A DNA stretch of 64,000 bases, from positions 558,001 through 622,000 of the forward strand of contig JAREIK010000500.1 in NCBI GenBank assembly GCA_029783825.1. Direction: 5' to 3'. Of this stretch, positions 57,501 to 64,000 are shown piece by piece. Origin of the DNA: Sapria himalayana. Taxonomy: Eukaryota > Streptophyta > Magnoliopsida > Malpighiales > Rafflesiaceae. The notes under the pieces are model-generated. The model was not told the origin of the DNA. It saw only the letters and a program-made list of their open reading frames with translations, and searched no databases. Every line of letters begins with the position of its first letter. The first letter of the stretch is position 1. The translations under genes were made by a program, and so were the position numbers.

Positions 57501-59762
57501 TATTTGGAAGAACCTACTTGTGAGCTACCCTAAACCAATTATATGGCTGTGTTGAATTTTAAATCAATTTATCATTTCTTTACATTTTTTATTGTTTCAC
57601 GCTCTTTTTTTTTCCTCTCTCCTCTGCTCCATTCAAAACATTAAATAAAAGTAATAAATATAAAGTCAAAAATAAAAAACATATAATAGAATCAAAAATA
57701 GTGCAATAAAAAAAGTGTTTGATATTCGAATGTTGATAACACTAAGATTACTTAAAACACTCTCATATGTAGTTTGGCACATCATCCAAAATCATCTAAC
57801 ACTTAAATAATGTTGATTGAATCTCTTTGAACTACAATATGGCTCAAACATATGTGATTCAACATATACTTATCAAATAAGATCATTTAGTACTTAATTT
57901 ATATTTAACCCAACTATTACAAGTAATTAAATTATTTTTTTGGACATTATTTATTGGTATTCATCATAGATGATCATACATCTTACTCTTCTAATCTAGA
58001 TCTTCTCATTATTCTCCAAATAATAATAATAAAATTATATTTAACTACTATTTCATAAACATTATCATATTCAAATCTTATCACTTTTTTTTATCTCTTT
58101 GACTACTTATCTTGATGGAACAGAGATGTTAAAAATTTTTTATGATATTATTTCATTTAGTATATCACCAAGTTATTTAGTATATCACCAAGTTATTTAG
58201 AATATATAAATATTATTCACTTTAATAAGATTAAAGAACTAAAAATTAATCAAAAAAGTAATCATAATCAAAATATTAATTGTCTAAATATGAAATTTAT
58301 TATAGTATAATTTATTCAAGCATTTGAAATACATTATCATGATATTTTTACTTGTGACCAAGATAATTTTCGTATATTTACTATATGACTGTCAATATCT
58401 CACCATTAAATAATATATATGTTAGATGTAAATTTTTTTATTATGATTTGGTGAGAAAGTGTATATCAAAAAACCACCTAATCTTTGAATAATATCTAAT
58501 GAATATTAAATAATTGATATTTTAGATAATTTTCATATATCTTAAAGAATTTATTAACTCACAAATATCTAAAGATAAATTTGTACCAAAATTAATAAGA
58601 GCATTAATTAAATGTTATATAAAGAGTACTTATTTCATTGAGGTATGCCTCACAATAAATTTAAAATTTTCTTGGTCATAATACTTTCACTTTGATAATT
58701 AACTCATGGTATGGATTAACATTTTTCAAATGAAATATCAAAAAAAAGAGGCTGTTATGTGATCTAGGCTCCTAGGGTTTTTAAAGGTCATAAAGTTATC
58801 AAAATCATATTTATTTGGTCAAATAATATTTTTGTTGTTTCTGTTGCTTGGTCAAAGAGGCTATTAACATTCTTCAAATTATTTCTGTTGTTTTTGTGTC
58901 TAATTATGATGGAAGTGCCAAGGTTATAACAATAATGTTATCTAACTTGTTTTTAATTTCCTTTTTCTTGATTAATTATTGCTCATCAGTTAGTTGAATA
59001 GTCTATCATTTACAAGAGATTATATTGATGTAGATGGGTAATTTCAAATTTGGTGGTATTTAGTTTTGTTTTCCTGTTGTGGAAATAGGAAAGTTCTTTC
59101 TAATGCTTCCAATCTGAATTAGAGATGTTGGGGAGCCAATTACTGCTGGAGTGCTGGATGCGGCTGGACATCGACTTACGTGCCACAAACAAGGTAATGT
59201 CGTGAACAATGGTCCAATACCAATAATATATGCTAAAAAATATTGAATTCACTCGAAGTGAAAGCAGACCTGTTCTTGCAATTTGCAGAAAACTACTAAG
59301 GAAAACGGTGTAAATGATCTCCGTGAGTTAACAACAGACCTGTCATCAGAAGAAGAAAAACATCACAACTACAAAGCAACAATGGGATCAGGTCCACAAG
59401 CGAGTGAAACATGAACGGAGCTGCTGCGGCCAATACACCATAACCTACCTACAGAAAAAGATAAACAACACAAATTATCAGTCTTGCAATTTACAATTAA
59501 CAGTCCTGGAGGAGGGCGGGGTGGTAGCGGCTAGTACTTGCCAGCAGAAGACAGAAAATGACGCCTCCGAAAATAGTCGTGGTTTTGTGGTGACCAAATA
59601 GAGGAGCTTCATGAAGCATATCCAAAAACCTAATACGTGAATAAAGAAAACATGTTGAGCGGTTGAACAAGACAAGAATCAGCGCTCAGCATAAGAATAC
59701 ATGACTCACAATGCGTTCTCTTGAGTCCGGAAGACTGACTGATCGTACTTCTCCGTCGACAT
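27333..59762 (-). CDS. TMEM192-family (FIP1-like) four-helix membrane protein gene, first seven exons, 3' end missing
   Basis: Seven exons join in phase: 59762-59710, 59629-59538, 59444-59340, 44633-44584, 44140-44074, 42995-42923 and 27388-27333. All introns are GT-AG. The joined frame has no stop over 496 nt. Four hydrophobic segments lie near residues 36-57, 66-86, 115-133 and 145-165. Between helices 2 and 3 is a short basic loop with GIFQQ, QIRLQGYYSF and KLKHIVRLPF. This order (two helices, a loop ending in a GYY-type motif and basic residues, two more helices) matches the TMEM192 family from my knowledge of it; plant members are often annotated FIP1 and carry a coiled-coil C-terminus. 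Human TMEM192 is a late endosome/lysosome membrane protein; the plant location here is inference. Exon 4 was predicted from family and phase, then found. The coiled-coil exons were not found and probably lie left of the window. Introns 3, 6 and 7 are enlarged by transposons. Confidence 0.82.
27776..27850 (+). mobile_element. hAT-A left terminus fragment
   Basis: TAGAGGTGTCAAGTAGACCG is followed by GGCACGGCATGGCA words, then the match ends. No transposase follows. Confidence 0.7.
27851..29544. other. AT-rich intron 6 DNA with one dispersed repeat
   Basis: Not recognised as a whole. A block at 28761-28870 (TTAATATTTTAACAAT.TTACTC..) is repeated at 30567-30668, so both may belong to one old element. 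Confidence 0.45.
29545..29770 (+). mobile_element. tRNA-derived SINE
   Basis: An RNA polymerase III A box, TGGCAAAGAGG (29568-29578), and a B box-like GAGTTTGATCTCC (29604-29616) are spaced as in a tRNA gene. A tRNA-unrelated body follows and a ten-A tail closes it (29761-29770). An imperfect target duplication may be acttcaacc (29535-29543) against actttaaacc (29772-29781). Confidence 0.68.
30396..30561. repeat. 83-bp tandem duplication
   Basis: Two units, each with CACGTACCATTTGAATTTGT and TATATAATTCATAC, follow one another directly with few differences. Confidence 0.8.
30870..31040 (-). pseudogene. hAT-type DUF659 fragment
   Basis: The minus strand reads YSKGCMVFLKFIVTSHYIKD, then DLLNKMIRKPNKEKIIQVV, which follows the DUF659 pattern (GTxFLKSxDxSxxxKD..LFxLxxxVxxExGxxNVVQVV). 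It is a fragment with no termini seen. Confidence 0.65.
31091..31495 (+). mobile_element. Dimeric tRNA-derived SINE
   Basis: It is flanked by a perfect 13-bp target duplication aagtaaatcaggc (31078-31090 and 31496-31508) and ends in an A-rich tail. There are two B boxes: GGATTCAAGTCC (31155-31166) and GGTTCAAGTC (31361-31370). Each is preceded about 35 bp upstream by an A box-like TAGTGGCTAAGG or TTGGCTGGTGAAG. So two tRNA-like units, about 31091-31305 and 31306-31495, are joined head to tail. The insertion site lies only 11 bp inside the hAT-A6 terminus. Confidence 0.85.
31734..32450 (+). mobile_element. X1: non-autonomous hAT element with GGATACG-type ends
   Basis: Termini CTAAGAAGTACGAACAC and, reversed, CAAGGAAGCACGGACATG. 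Target duplication atgaccag/atgaccgg (31726-31733, 32451-32458), seven of eight. Interior: GATACGG-rich end, AAATAAAAATAAA and TTAAA repeats, a block of CGCCCCTGCCTCTCCC repeats, and a CGTGTCCGTGTCG-rich end. No transposase. Confidence 0.86.
33160..35170 (+). pseudogene. hAT-A6 transposase remnant
   Basis: A readable part at 33540-33655 gives IQTYFQSAYRKILKSTYRND, the counterpart of MQTYFQPSYRRILRSTSRND in hAT-A1. Later parts line up with the catalytic, DUF4413-like and dimerisation regions, ending near 35170. Stops throughout. Confidence 0.78.
35851..36607 (-). mobile_element. X2: second copy of the X element, opposite orientation
   Basis: Perfect 8-bp target duplication gtcgtgcc (35843-35850, 36608-36615). 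Its termini CAAGGAAGCACGAACAC and, reversed, CTAAGAAGTATGGACAC are those of X1 exchanged. The interior follows X1 on the other strand over nearly its whole length. Confidence 0.88.
36665..36825. repeat. Degenerate telomere-like tract
   Basis: Runs of heptamer-like units such as AACCCTAAA, AATCCTAAA, AAACTCTAAA and AAACCTTAAA resemble the plant telomere repeat CCCTAAA with many changes. Confidence 0.65.
36826..37779. other. AT-rich intron 6 DNA, nothing recognised
   Basis: Two similar short stretches (near 37355-37380 and 37411-37440, with TATATTTATATTACACATTT) are the only internal repetition noted. Confidence 0.45.
37780..38455. repeat. Cryptic TATATGTATA/TGTATACAG simple repeat
   Basis: About 675 bp made almost only of TATA, TGTA, TACA and ACAGTATAT words without a fixed period. 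A shorter stretch of the same kind lies at 39185-39355, each time directly before the same LTR-like sequence. Confidence 0.8.
38456..38667 (-). repeat. LTR-like end with polypurine tract, copy 1
   Basis: From TTATATTTATTATTATTG to a minus-strand polypurine tract CCAACTTGAGGGGGGTGT (38667-38650). It closely resembles 39365-39566. Read on the minus strand, this is the tract and start of a 3' LTR of copia type. Confidence 0.6.
39365..39566 (-). repeat. LTR-like end with polypurine-like tract, copy 2
   Basis: Second copy of the previous element with a weaker tract (CCAATTTGAGTGGGGTGTGG on the minus strand). The two copies stand about 900 bp apart in the same direction. Confidence 0.58.
39567..41589. 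other. AT-rich DNA, probably decayed retrotransposon
   Basis: A block GGATATTAAATAAGAAA.T.AT is repeated at 39566 and 39715, together with TATATATTAGGCTAATCAA. The rest shows no readable frame. Confidence 0.4.
41590..42176 (-). pseudogene. Copia-F RNase H remnant
   Basis: Minus strand 42120-41834 reads VETKYIAMNTVTCDLL, a loop, then CDSYTLIQIISNLVFYEQMK, HIELKYYFIRKMM. This is the copia RNase H core (AExEYxAM, CDNxxAIxIxxNPVFHxRxKHIEvDxHFIR). The upstream part is cut at 42177 by a hAT-A terminus. Confidence 0.8.
42177..42445 (+). mobile_element. hAT-A-type fragment or MITE, right end not found
   Basis: TATAGGTGTCAA followed by GGCATGGTATGG and CATGCCGGCATGG words. The end region repeats CCAGGCTAGCCTA. 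No second terminus is seen. Confidence 0.55.
42923..42995 (-). CDS. Exon 6 of TMEM192/FIP1-like gene (residues 123-146, helix 3 and start of helix 4)
   Basis: The 73-nt exon has acceptor TTTTTAG and donor GTACATG. It encodes GTAAMLLVIVWKPHISILSI, the second half of helix 3 and the short loop into helix 4. Its two last bases form Arg147 with exon 7. The 1,078-nt intron before it holds a GC-rich MITE (43386-43617). Confidence 0.87.
43386..43617. mobile_element. 232-bp GC-rich hAT-A MITE in intron 5
   Basis: Perfect termini TAGAGGTGTCAA (43386-43397) and TTGACACCTCTA (43606-43617) and a perfect 8-bp target duplication ccatagcc (43378-43385, 43618-43625). Inside, GGGTCGGGCCGTGCC is repeated four times in tandem from 43515. 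The short open frame across it is a by-product of the repeat. Confidence 0.95.
44074..44140 (-). CDS. Exon 5 of TMEM192/FIP1-like gene (residues 101-122)
   Basis: The 67-nt exon lies between acceptor TTTGTAG and donor GTATGC, 443 nt after exon 4. It encodes GYYSFSQKLKHIVRLPFAFF and the start of helix 3. The basic KLKH-R segment before the helix fits a cytosolic loop. It ends with the first base of Gly123. Confidence 0.87.
44584..44633 (-). CDS. Exon 4 of TMEM192/FIP1-like gene (residues 84-100)
   Basis: A 50-nt exon between acceptor ATTTCAG and donor GTGATC. Its two first bases complete Gly84, then it reads IFQQFFVSQVHQIRLQ and ends exactly on a codon. Its length and phase are those needed to join exon 3 (one base over) to exon 5 (phase 0), and its peptide matches the loop I expected from the plant family. 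This agreement is the best evidence that the whole exon chain is real. Confidence 0.85.
44634..45691 (-). other. Intron 3, part next to exon 4; nothing recognised
   Basis: Base composition is more even than in the transposons. A tandem-like phrase near 45288-45370 (ATTGATGTTAGAAA.TAT.TGTGTGTGACATC) occurs twice. Confidence 0.45.
46320..47186 (-). pseudogene. hAT-B2 transposase C-terminal region, split by a MITE
   Basis: The minus strand starts with KRRNRLDHQCLNDLVYIKYN, the end of the hAT dimerisation domain, then IDDNNEWLMG, FEDDDLTWDDIARASGAEEL (joined after removing the MITE) and an acidic end. This pattern is common in plant hAT transposases with DUF659. The upstream catalytic part is absent. 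Confidence 0.82.
46546..46944. mobile_element. 399-bp GC-rich hAT-A MITE inside hAT-B2
   Basis: Termini TAGAGGTGTCAA (46546-46557) and TTGACACCTCTA (46933-46944). Target duplication atatcacc/atatcatc, seven of eight. It holds the CGGGTCGGG..CCAAT..CCCAACCCG hairpin (46752-46780) of the family. Confidence 0.93.
50380..52320 (-). pseudogene. Copia-D reverse transcriptase and RNase H remnant
   Basis: The minus strand near 50640-50400 reads TTLYCDSQ, then IVDQLVELFLKVLKRSQF, the copia RNase H end (LYCDN.., TxxQLADIxTKALxxxxF). Further up, 51340-51050 is a poor RT match ending in LLRCVLMNILMELD, against LLxCKPxxTPMExN. Stops throughout. Confidence 0.66.
52690..53200. repeat. Region rich in TGCACA/CACATTGCA words with a hairpin
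   Basis: Words such as attgcacactatgcacat and tgcacacactacat recur without fixed period. A perfect hairpin, GACACCAAC..GTTGGTGTC, lies at 52837-52859. It may be the decayed LTR or leader of Copia-B; this is not shown. Confidence 0.4.
53840..57490 (+). pseudogene. Copia-B gag-pol remnant
   Basis: Plus-strand traces in copia order: a gag end with KLHGKPLDRHV (54140-54175); DIKQDGLYMF before integrase (54530-54560); integrase with TPTQNRI near 55075 and ILTANFLINQM near 55165-55205; RT with KLQKIFYDLK-SPKYHLVDF (56330-56390), IAQLKSFL, EFQIKNLIRLKYFLNI (56525-56600); RNase H near 57230-57400; then a polypurine-like AGCTTGAAAGGCATATTG near 57470-57488. All parts are broken. Confidence 0.75.
57491..59339. 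other. Intron 3 next to exon 3: LTR-like AT-rich part, then native intron
   Basis: 57491-58740 is AT-rich and probably retrotransposon-derived; it includes a 21-bp tandem duplication (TTAGTATATCACCAAGTTAT) at 58157-58199. From about 58750 base composition becomes even and no transposon word is seen. Confidence 0.45.
59340..59444 (-). CDS. Exon 3 of TMEM192/FIP1-like gene (residues 49-83, end of helix 1 and helix 2)
   Basis: The acceptor GGTAG ends a 93-nt intron and the donor is GTCTGT. The 105 nt encode YGVLAAAAPFMF, a short lumenal-type turn with VDLIP, and helix 2 (LLLCSCDVFLLLMT). The last base is the first base of the Gly84 codon. The rest of that codon lies 14.7 kb away in exon 4, across an intron holding hAT-A7, hAT-B2 and two copia remnants. 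Confidence 0.82.
59538..59629 (-). CDS. Exon 2 of TMEM192/FIP1-like gene (residues 18-48, first helix)
   Basis: The acceptor TATTAG follows an 80-nt intron and the donor is GTACTA. The 92 nt encode a stretch with LDMLHEAPLFGHHK, then the first half of helix 1 (IFGGVIFCLLLA). The HEAPLFGH stretch looks like a conserved pre-helix motif of plant members of the family, from memory. The exon ends with one base of the Ser49 codon. Confidence 0.8.
59710..59762 (-). CDS. Exon 1 of TMEM192/FIP1-like gene (start codon, residues 1-17 plus 2 nt)
   Basis: The ATG at 59762-59760 opens MSTEKYDQSVFRTQENA, a polar N-terminus expected to be cytosolic. The exon ends at a strong donor, GTGAGT. It is 53 nt long and ends after the second base of a codon, which exon 2 completes to Leu18. 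The surrounding 59.0-59.9 kb has balanced base composition, unlike the AT-rich transposon DNA around it, which supports a true gene start. A small upstream ORF lies 5' of it. Confidence 0.78.
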
Positions 59763-60284
59763 CAGACTTCAGATGAGGCAGCCCTGGGCGATATTACATA
59801 AGTTGCCAGTTACCTCATTGGCTCATTCCTGAAATCTCCATTCTTCTATTTTCTGACAGCCACTTGCAGCGCTAGGGGGTATCGGAGCAACTGTCTGTCG
59901 TGTCGCAGTTTTATGGGATTGGGAATCATTTTGAAAACTAAAATTTTTTTGTTTATTAAATAATATTTGAATATGTGATTTTGGAATAATTTTCCATTAA
60001 ATAGTCTACATCAAATTGTTGCTAACTCCATTAAATAAGTTCTATTGATTCTTTCCGAACTTGTAGTTGCCCATGTGACTCATGCTATACAACATTCCTA
60101 TAGACATCAAGTTATTCCAAACCTCAATGATATATCATATTTCCCGAAGAAATAGTCGGTATCACATATTCATCTCCAAACATCAACAATGTCTAATATT
60201 TTTGAGGTTTCTCCATCATCCATATTGACTATTTCATATTCCTCGAATAAAAAAGTCACAAACGAGTGTTATTTTGTGATGTAT
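59763..60284 (-). promoter_or_regulatory. Presumed 5' leader and proximal promoter of the gene
   Basis: About 180 bp of even composition upstream of the ATG, holding the small upstream ORF, then AT-rich DNA. No convincing TATA box could be chosen among many AT words. Confidence 0.4.
59815..59841 (-). promoter_or_regulatory. Small upstream ORF in the presumed 5' leader of the gene
   Basis: ATG at 59841-59839 opens an eight-codon frame (MEISGMSQ) that stops at 59817-59815, about 50 nt before the main ATG. If the transcript starts upstream of this point, it could lower translation of the main frame. The transcription start is not known, so this is inference. Confidence 0.35.
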
Positions 60285-60825
60285 ATAATTTATTTTGATT
60301 ATCTATTTTATATAATCAAATTATTTCTGTTTTAATATTTTCATATAAGTACAGGAAAGAAAATATTAAAAGGTCAGGAATACAGCAATAACATAATAAC
60401 GAATGTCCCGAAGAATTTTTGAAGCAAAGCTTAGCCCGTCCGAGTGATCCGGCCGACTCCAGTTAATTAAACCAGAAATTATATTAATATAAATTATTTT
60501 TATTTTATGTTTTTCGGGCTGCTATTTTTCGTGGTGTGGTACCACTTATCTTTTTCTCCTCCTCTGTGCAATTTTATCACGACCATTTTTGCTGCAAAAA
60601 CTGTAAGAGAATTCTAGATATTTTTGATTATAATCTGTAATACATAAGTATTTTTTGGTGAGTATAGTTAGTCGTGTTGAACGACTAGTGAACCACGTTA
60701 TTTCGTACATTTCTACTATGGCTTTATTTTCGTTTTTGATTCTGCTGTGGTTAAATTGTGATTGTGGATTGCATATATATCATTTGTTGCTATTTATATG
60801 TTGTTCTCTTCTTCTTTATCACAAT
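60285..60825 (+). repeat. Copia-E-type LTR remnant (right copy), about 0.5 kb upstream of the gene start
   Basis: Related to 3240-3771: TTTCTGTTTTAATATTTTCAT near 60325, GACTAGTGAACCACGTTATT near 60680, and the T-rich end. It lies head to head with the gene. The tandem duplication starts inside it at 60752. Confidence 0.58.
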
Positions 60826-62460
60826 AGGGGAAGCACAATTGACCAATAGTTCGTTATGACATATAAGGTTGCAGTCATATCTGCTATCCAGTCACTTTCT
60901 TATTTAACTTTATTGTACATCACATTATTGCCCAAAAATACACTATCACATTCTATAATAAAATTATTATGTATCCTTTCAATCTCATCTCATTTCTTAT
61001 ACTTATCTTAAAGTTTTCTCCACTTTTGATAGTTCCTCTTAAAATGTCATACTTGATTACAATAGTAATATTTTACTGTGAATTTCTCTTTGAGAAAACT
61101 CTCACATTCCTTCATGAGTATGAGTTCTAAGCTCAATCTACTTCTTATTTTATGTTCCTCGGAAATGAAAATGTTTTGAGAAATCCCTTTTTCCTTCAAC
61201 CTCACAGCCACCTTACTAGACTTTCAATAATAATCAACATGGTAAATACTTTATTTGGAATCGAGGTACTTAAATAGATTATGAGTATTTCCCAACTCTC
61301 TAAAAGTGAGCTGAGAAGTAAGGATGCATGATTCTCATCATCTAATATAATTTATATGGATACTAATTAATTAATCAATGATTAAAAAGGATTTAAATGA
61401 GCATCCATATCAGTTCCATCTTGACATGATGCATCTTCATTAATCACCAAATTATCATGATTTTATTTCTAGATGTATTTTTCTCATATAACAATTTTAA
61501 CTTTTTTCATATCTCAACAGTTTTTACAATTGTCGAGTTGTGATAGAGAGTTATATTTCCTACTAATTATTTGATTGCGGCAAAGACTTTAAAGTATAAC
61601 TTTTTTCACTTTGTCTCATCCATACTTTCTGACTTTGGATTACTAAGAGTCTATTATAGTAGATCCATCATCATTAGAAGATTAATTATTTTTATTTTTT
61701 AGGTTGACTAGTTGAAGGATTCCAATCTATTCATACCAAGAAACTTATTCTTTTCATCCATATTGAAGAAATAATCCAACTTCTGAAAAATAAAAAATAA
61801 CCAAAACTATCAAATGAAGCCTTCCCTTCTATGCCACTATTGGGGACCAATCGAGATATGCCCAAAAACCAAGAATAGTTATGTAATAAAATTTCGATGT
61901 ACCTTTTATGTTGATTTGATATTTTTGATTTTCTTAAAATTGTTAGAATTTCTTTTCCAAAAAGTAGTGGAAAAATAATTTTTTGGATTATTAAATTTCT
62001 ATCAATCCACATAAATAAATATATTTTAAAATGCTTAGACAATATATATTTAAGCTTCTCTACTTATGTTGGAAAGTATAAAAATAAATACCAAAAATAA
62101 CACACAATCACAATAAATATTATGCTCATAAGATTAGCTAAATGTTTTTACACACACAAAATCTCAATGTCTAAATTATTATATATCAAACAAAATATAA
62201 AATATTTGAAAATGCATGTAAAATAGTATTTTCAATTTTGGACCCAATATTTTAAAATAAATTTGAGCACTCTTATTACAGCTGAGCACATCATGAATAT
62301 GACATGAACATAACACGATCATAATTTCTTCAAAACATCATAGGAACTTCGTATGGACCATGCACAAACTTCGCACAAATCAAGCATCCTCATAAATATA
62401 AATAGATAATTAGAGTAAATTGTGTTTTGTTTAATATTACTAAGCTTATAATTAGTTTTG
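60752..62460. repeat. 1,709-bp tandem duplication, unit 1
   Basis: It starts TAAATTGTGATTGTGGATTG and is followed directly by unit 2. The content after the LTR end is AT-rich and not recognised; a minus-strand frame of 103 residues at 62042-61731 has no family that I can name. Confidence 0.93.
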
Positions 62461-64000
62461 TAAATTGTGATTGTGGATTGCATATATATCATTTGTTGCT
62501 ATTTATATGTTGTTCTCTTCTTCTTTATCACAATAGGGGAAGCACAATTGACCAATAGTTCGTTATGACATATAAGGTTGCAGTCATATCTGCTATCCAG
62601 TCACTTTCTTATTTAACTTTATTGTACATCACATTATTGCCCAAAAGTACACTATCACATTCTATAATAAAATTATTATGTATCCTTTCAATCTCATCTC
62701 ATTTCTTATACTTATCTTAAAGTTTTCTCCACTTTTGATAGTTCCTCTTAAAATGTCATACTTGATTACAATAGTAATATTTTACTGTGAATTTCTCTTT
62801 GAGAAAACTCTCACATTCCTTCATGAGTATGAGTTCTAAGCTCAATCTACTTCTTATTTTATGTTCCTCGGAAATGAAAATGTTTTGAGAAATCCCTTTT
62901 TCCTTCAACCTCACAGCCACCTTACTAGACTTTCAATAATAATCAACATGGTAAATACTTTATTTGGAATCGAGGTACTTAAATAGATTATGAGTATTTC
63001 CCAACTCTCTAAAAGTGAGCTGAGAAGTAAGGATGCATGATTCTCATCATCTAATATAATTTATATGGATACTAATTAATTAATCAATGATTAAAAAAGG
63101 ATTTAAATGAGCATCCATATCAGTTCCATCTTGACATGATGCATCTTCATTAATCACCAAATTATCATGATTTTATTTCTAGATGTATTTTTCTCATATA
63201 ACAATTTTAACTTTTTTCATATCTCAACAGTTTTTACAATTGTCGAGTTGTGATAGAGAGTTATATTTCCTACTAATTATTTGATTGCGGCAAAGACTTT
63301 AAAGTATAACTTTTTTCACTTTGTCTCATCCATACTTTCTGACTTTGGATTACTAAGAGTCTATTATAGTAGATCCATCATCATTAGAAGATTAATTATT
63401 TTTATTTTTTAGGTTGACTAGTTGAAGGATTCCAATCTATTCATACCAAGAAACTTATTCTTTTCATCCATATTGAAGAAATAATCCAACTTCTGAAAAA
63501 TAAAAATAACCAAAACTATCAAATGAAGCCTTCCCTTCTATGCCACTATTGGGGACCAATCGAGATATGCCCAAAAACCAAGAATAGTTATGTAATAAAA
63601 TTTCGATGTACCTTTTATGTTGATTTGATATTTTTGATTTTCTTAAAATTGTTAGAATTTCTTTTCCAAAAAGTAGTGGAAAAATAATTTTTTGGATTAT
63701 TAAATTTCTATCAATCCACATAAATAAATATATTTTAAAATGCTTAGACAATATATATTTAAGCTTCTCTACTTATGTTGGAAAGTATAAAAATAAATAC
63801 CAAAAATAACACACAATCACAATAAATATTATGCTCATAAGATTAGCTAAATGTTTTTACACACACAAAATCTCAATGTCTAAATTATTATATATCAAAC
63901 AAAATATAAAATATTTGAAAATGCATGTAAAATAGTATTTTCAATTTTGGACCCAATATTTTAAAATAAATTTGAGCACTCTTATTACAGCTGAGCACAT
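62461..64000. repeat. 1,709-bp tandem duplication, unit 2 (cut by the window end)
   Basis: 1,540 bp are visible and match unit 1 with only about three differences: one substitution (near 60935/62644) and two one-base changes in A runs, which cancel, so the offset stays 1,709. One of these shortens the minus-strand frame (63751-63464) by shifting its end. Confidence 0.93.

Noticed and set aside
59129..59191. Plus-strand stretch reading GEPITAGVLDAAGHRL
   Set aside because: It looked like an exon, but stops follow closely, no acceptor supports it and it lies in intron 3 on the other strand.
59270..59295. A 26-nt candidate exon (VVFCKLQEQ) after exon 3 with correct phase
   Set aside because: The intron before it would be only 44 nt, too short for plants, and the proper exon 4 was found at 44633-44584.
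59404..59601. Plus-strand frame of 65 residues
   Set aside because: It overlaps exons 2 and 3 of the minus-strand gene and shows no family motif; it is a shadow.
61731..62042. Minus-strand frame of 103 residues, repeated at 63751-63464
   Set aside because: It is the longest frame in the duplicated unit, but no family is recognised and a one-base change in an A run alters its end; not called a gene.
1..64000. CRISPR array, bacterial operon or integrated virus
   Set aside because: No regularly spaced direct repeats with spacers, no bacterial gene structure and no envelope- or replication-type viral domain; all reverse transcriptase traces have copia order.

Overview
This is plant nuclear DNA, AT-rich and dense with transposable elements. 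The elements are typical of angiosperms: hAT transposons of two families, Ty1-copia retrotransposons with an initiator-methionine tRNA primer site, and tRNA-derived SINEs. The species cannot be named from the sequence. There is no bacterial gene, CRISPR array or rRNA gene.

Under the repeats lies one host gene on the minus strand. Seven short exons (53, 92, 105, 50, 67, 73 and 56 nt, positions 59762 down to 27333) have GT-AG borders and compatible phases. They join into one open frame of 165 codons plus one base: a four-helix membrane protein that resembles the TMEM192 family (plant members often called FIP1, formin-interacting protein). The 3' exons, expected to carry a coiled-coil tail, are not in the window. 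The gene therefore has introns of about 14.7 kb (intron 3), 15.5 kb (intron 6) and more than 27 kb (intron 7), and almost everything below 59.3 kb is intron filled with mobile elements.

Layout. 0-27 kb (intron 7): hAT-A1; a Copia-E remnant (LTR plus RT/RNase H) split by hAT-A4; then a nest in which hAT-A3 holds Copia-A, Copia-A holds hAT-A2, and hAT-A2 holds a fold-back MITE; a GC-rich MITE, hAT-A5 and hAT-B1. 27-43 kb (intron 6): two SINEs (one dimeric), hAT-A6 carrying two opposite copies of a third non-autonomous hAT (X1, X2), a telomere-like tract, AT microsatellites and copia remnants. 43-44 kb (intron 5): a GC-rich MITE with a perfect target duplication. 45-58 kb (intron 3): hAT-A7 holding hAT-B2, which holds a MITE; then copia remnants on both strands. 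59.3-59.8 kb: exons 3 to 1. 60.3-64 kb, upstream of the gene: a copia LTR remnant and a nearly identical 1,709-bp tandem duplication that runs off the window.

All transposase and retrotransposon reading frames seen are broken by stops or frameshifts. The recurrent motif is the hAT-A terminus, TAGAGGTGTCAA followed by a very GC-rich block made of variants of CCGTGCCGGGCC, found at twelve or more places. All functional calls come from reading the sequence; no database search was run.
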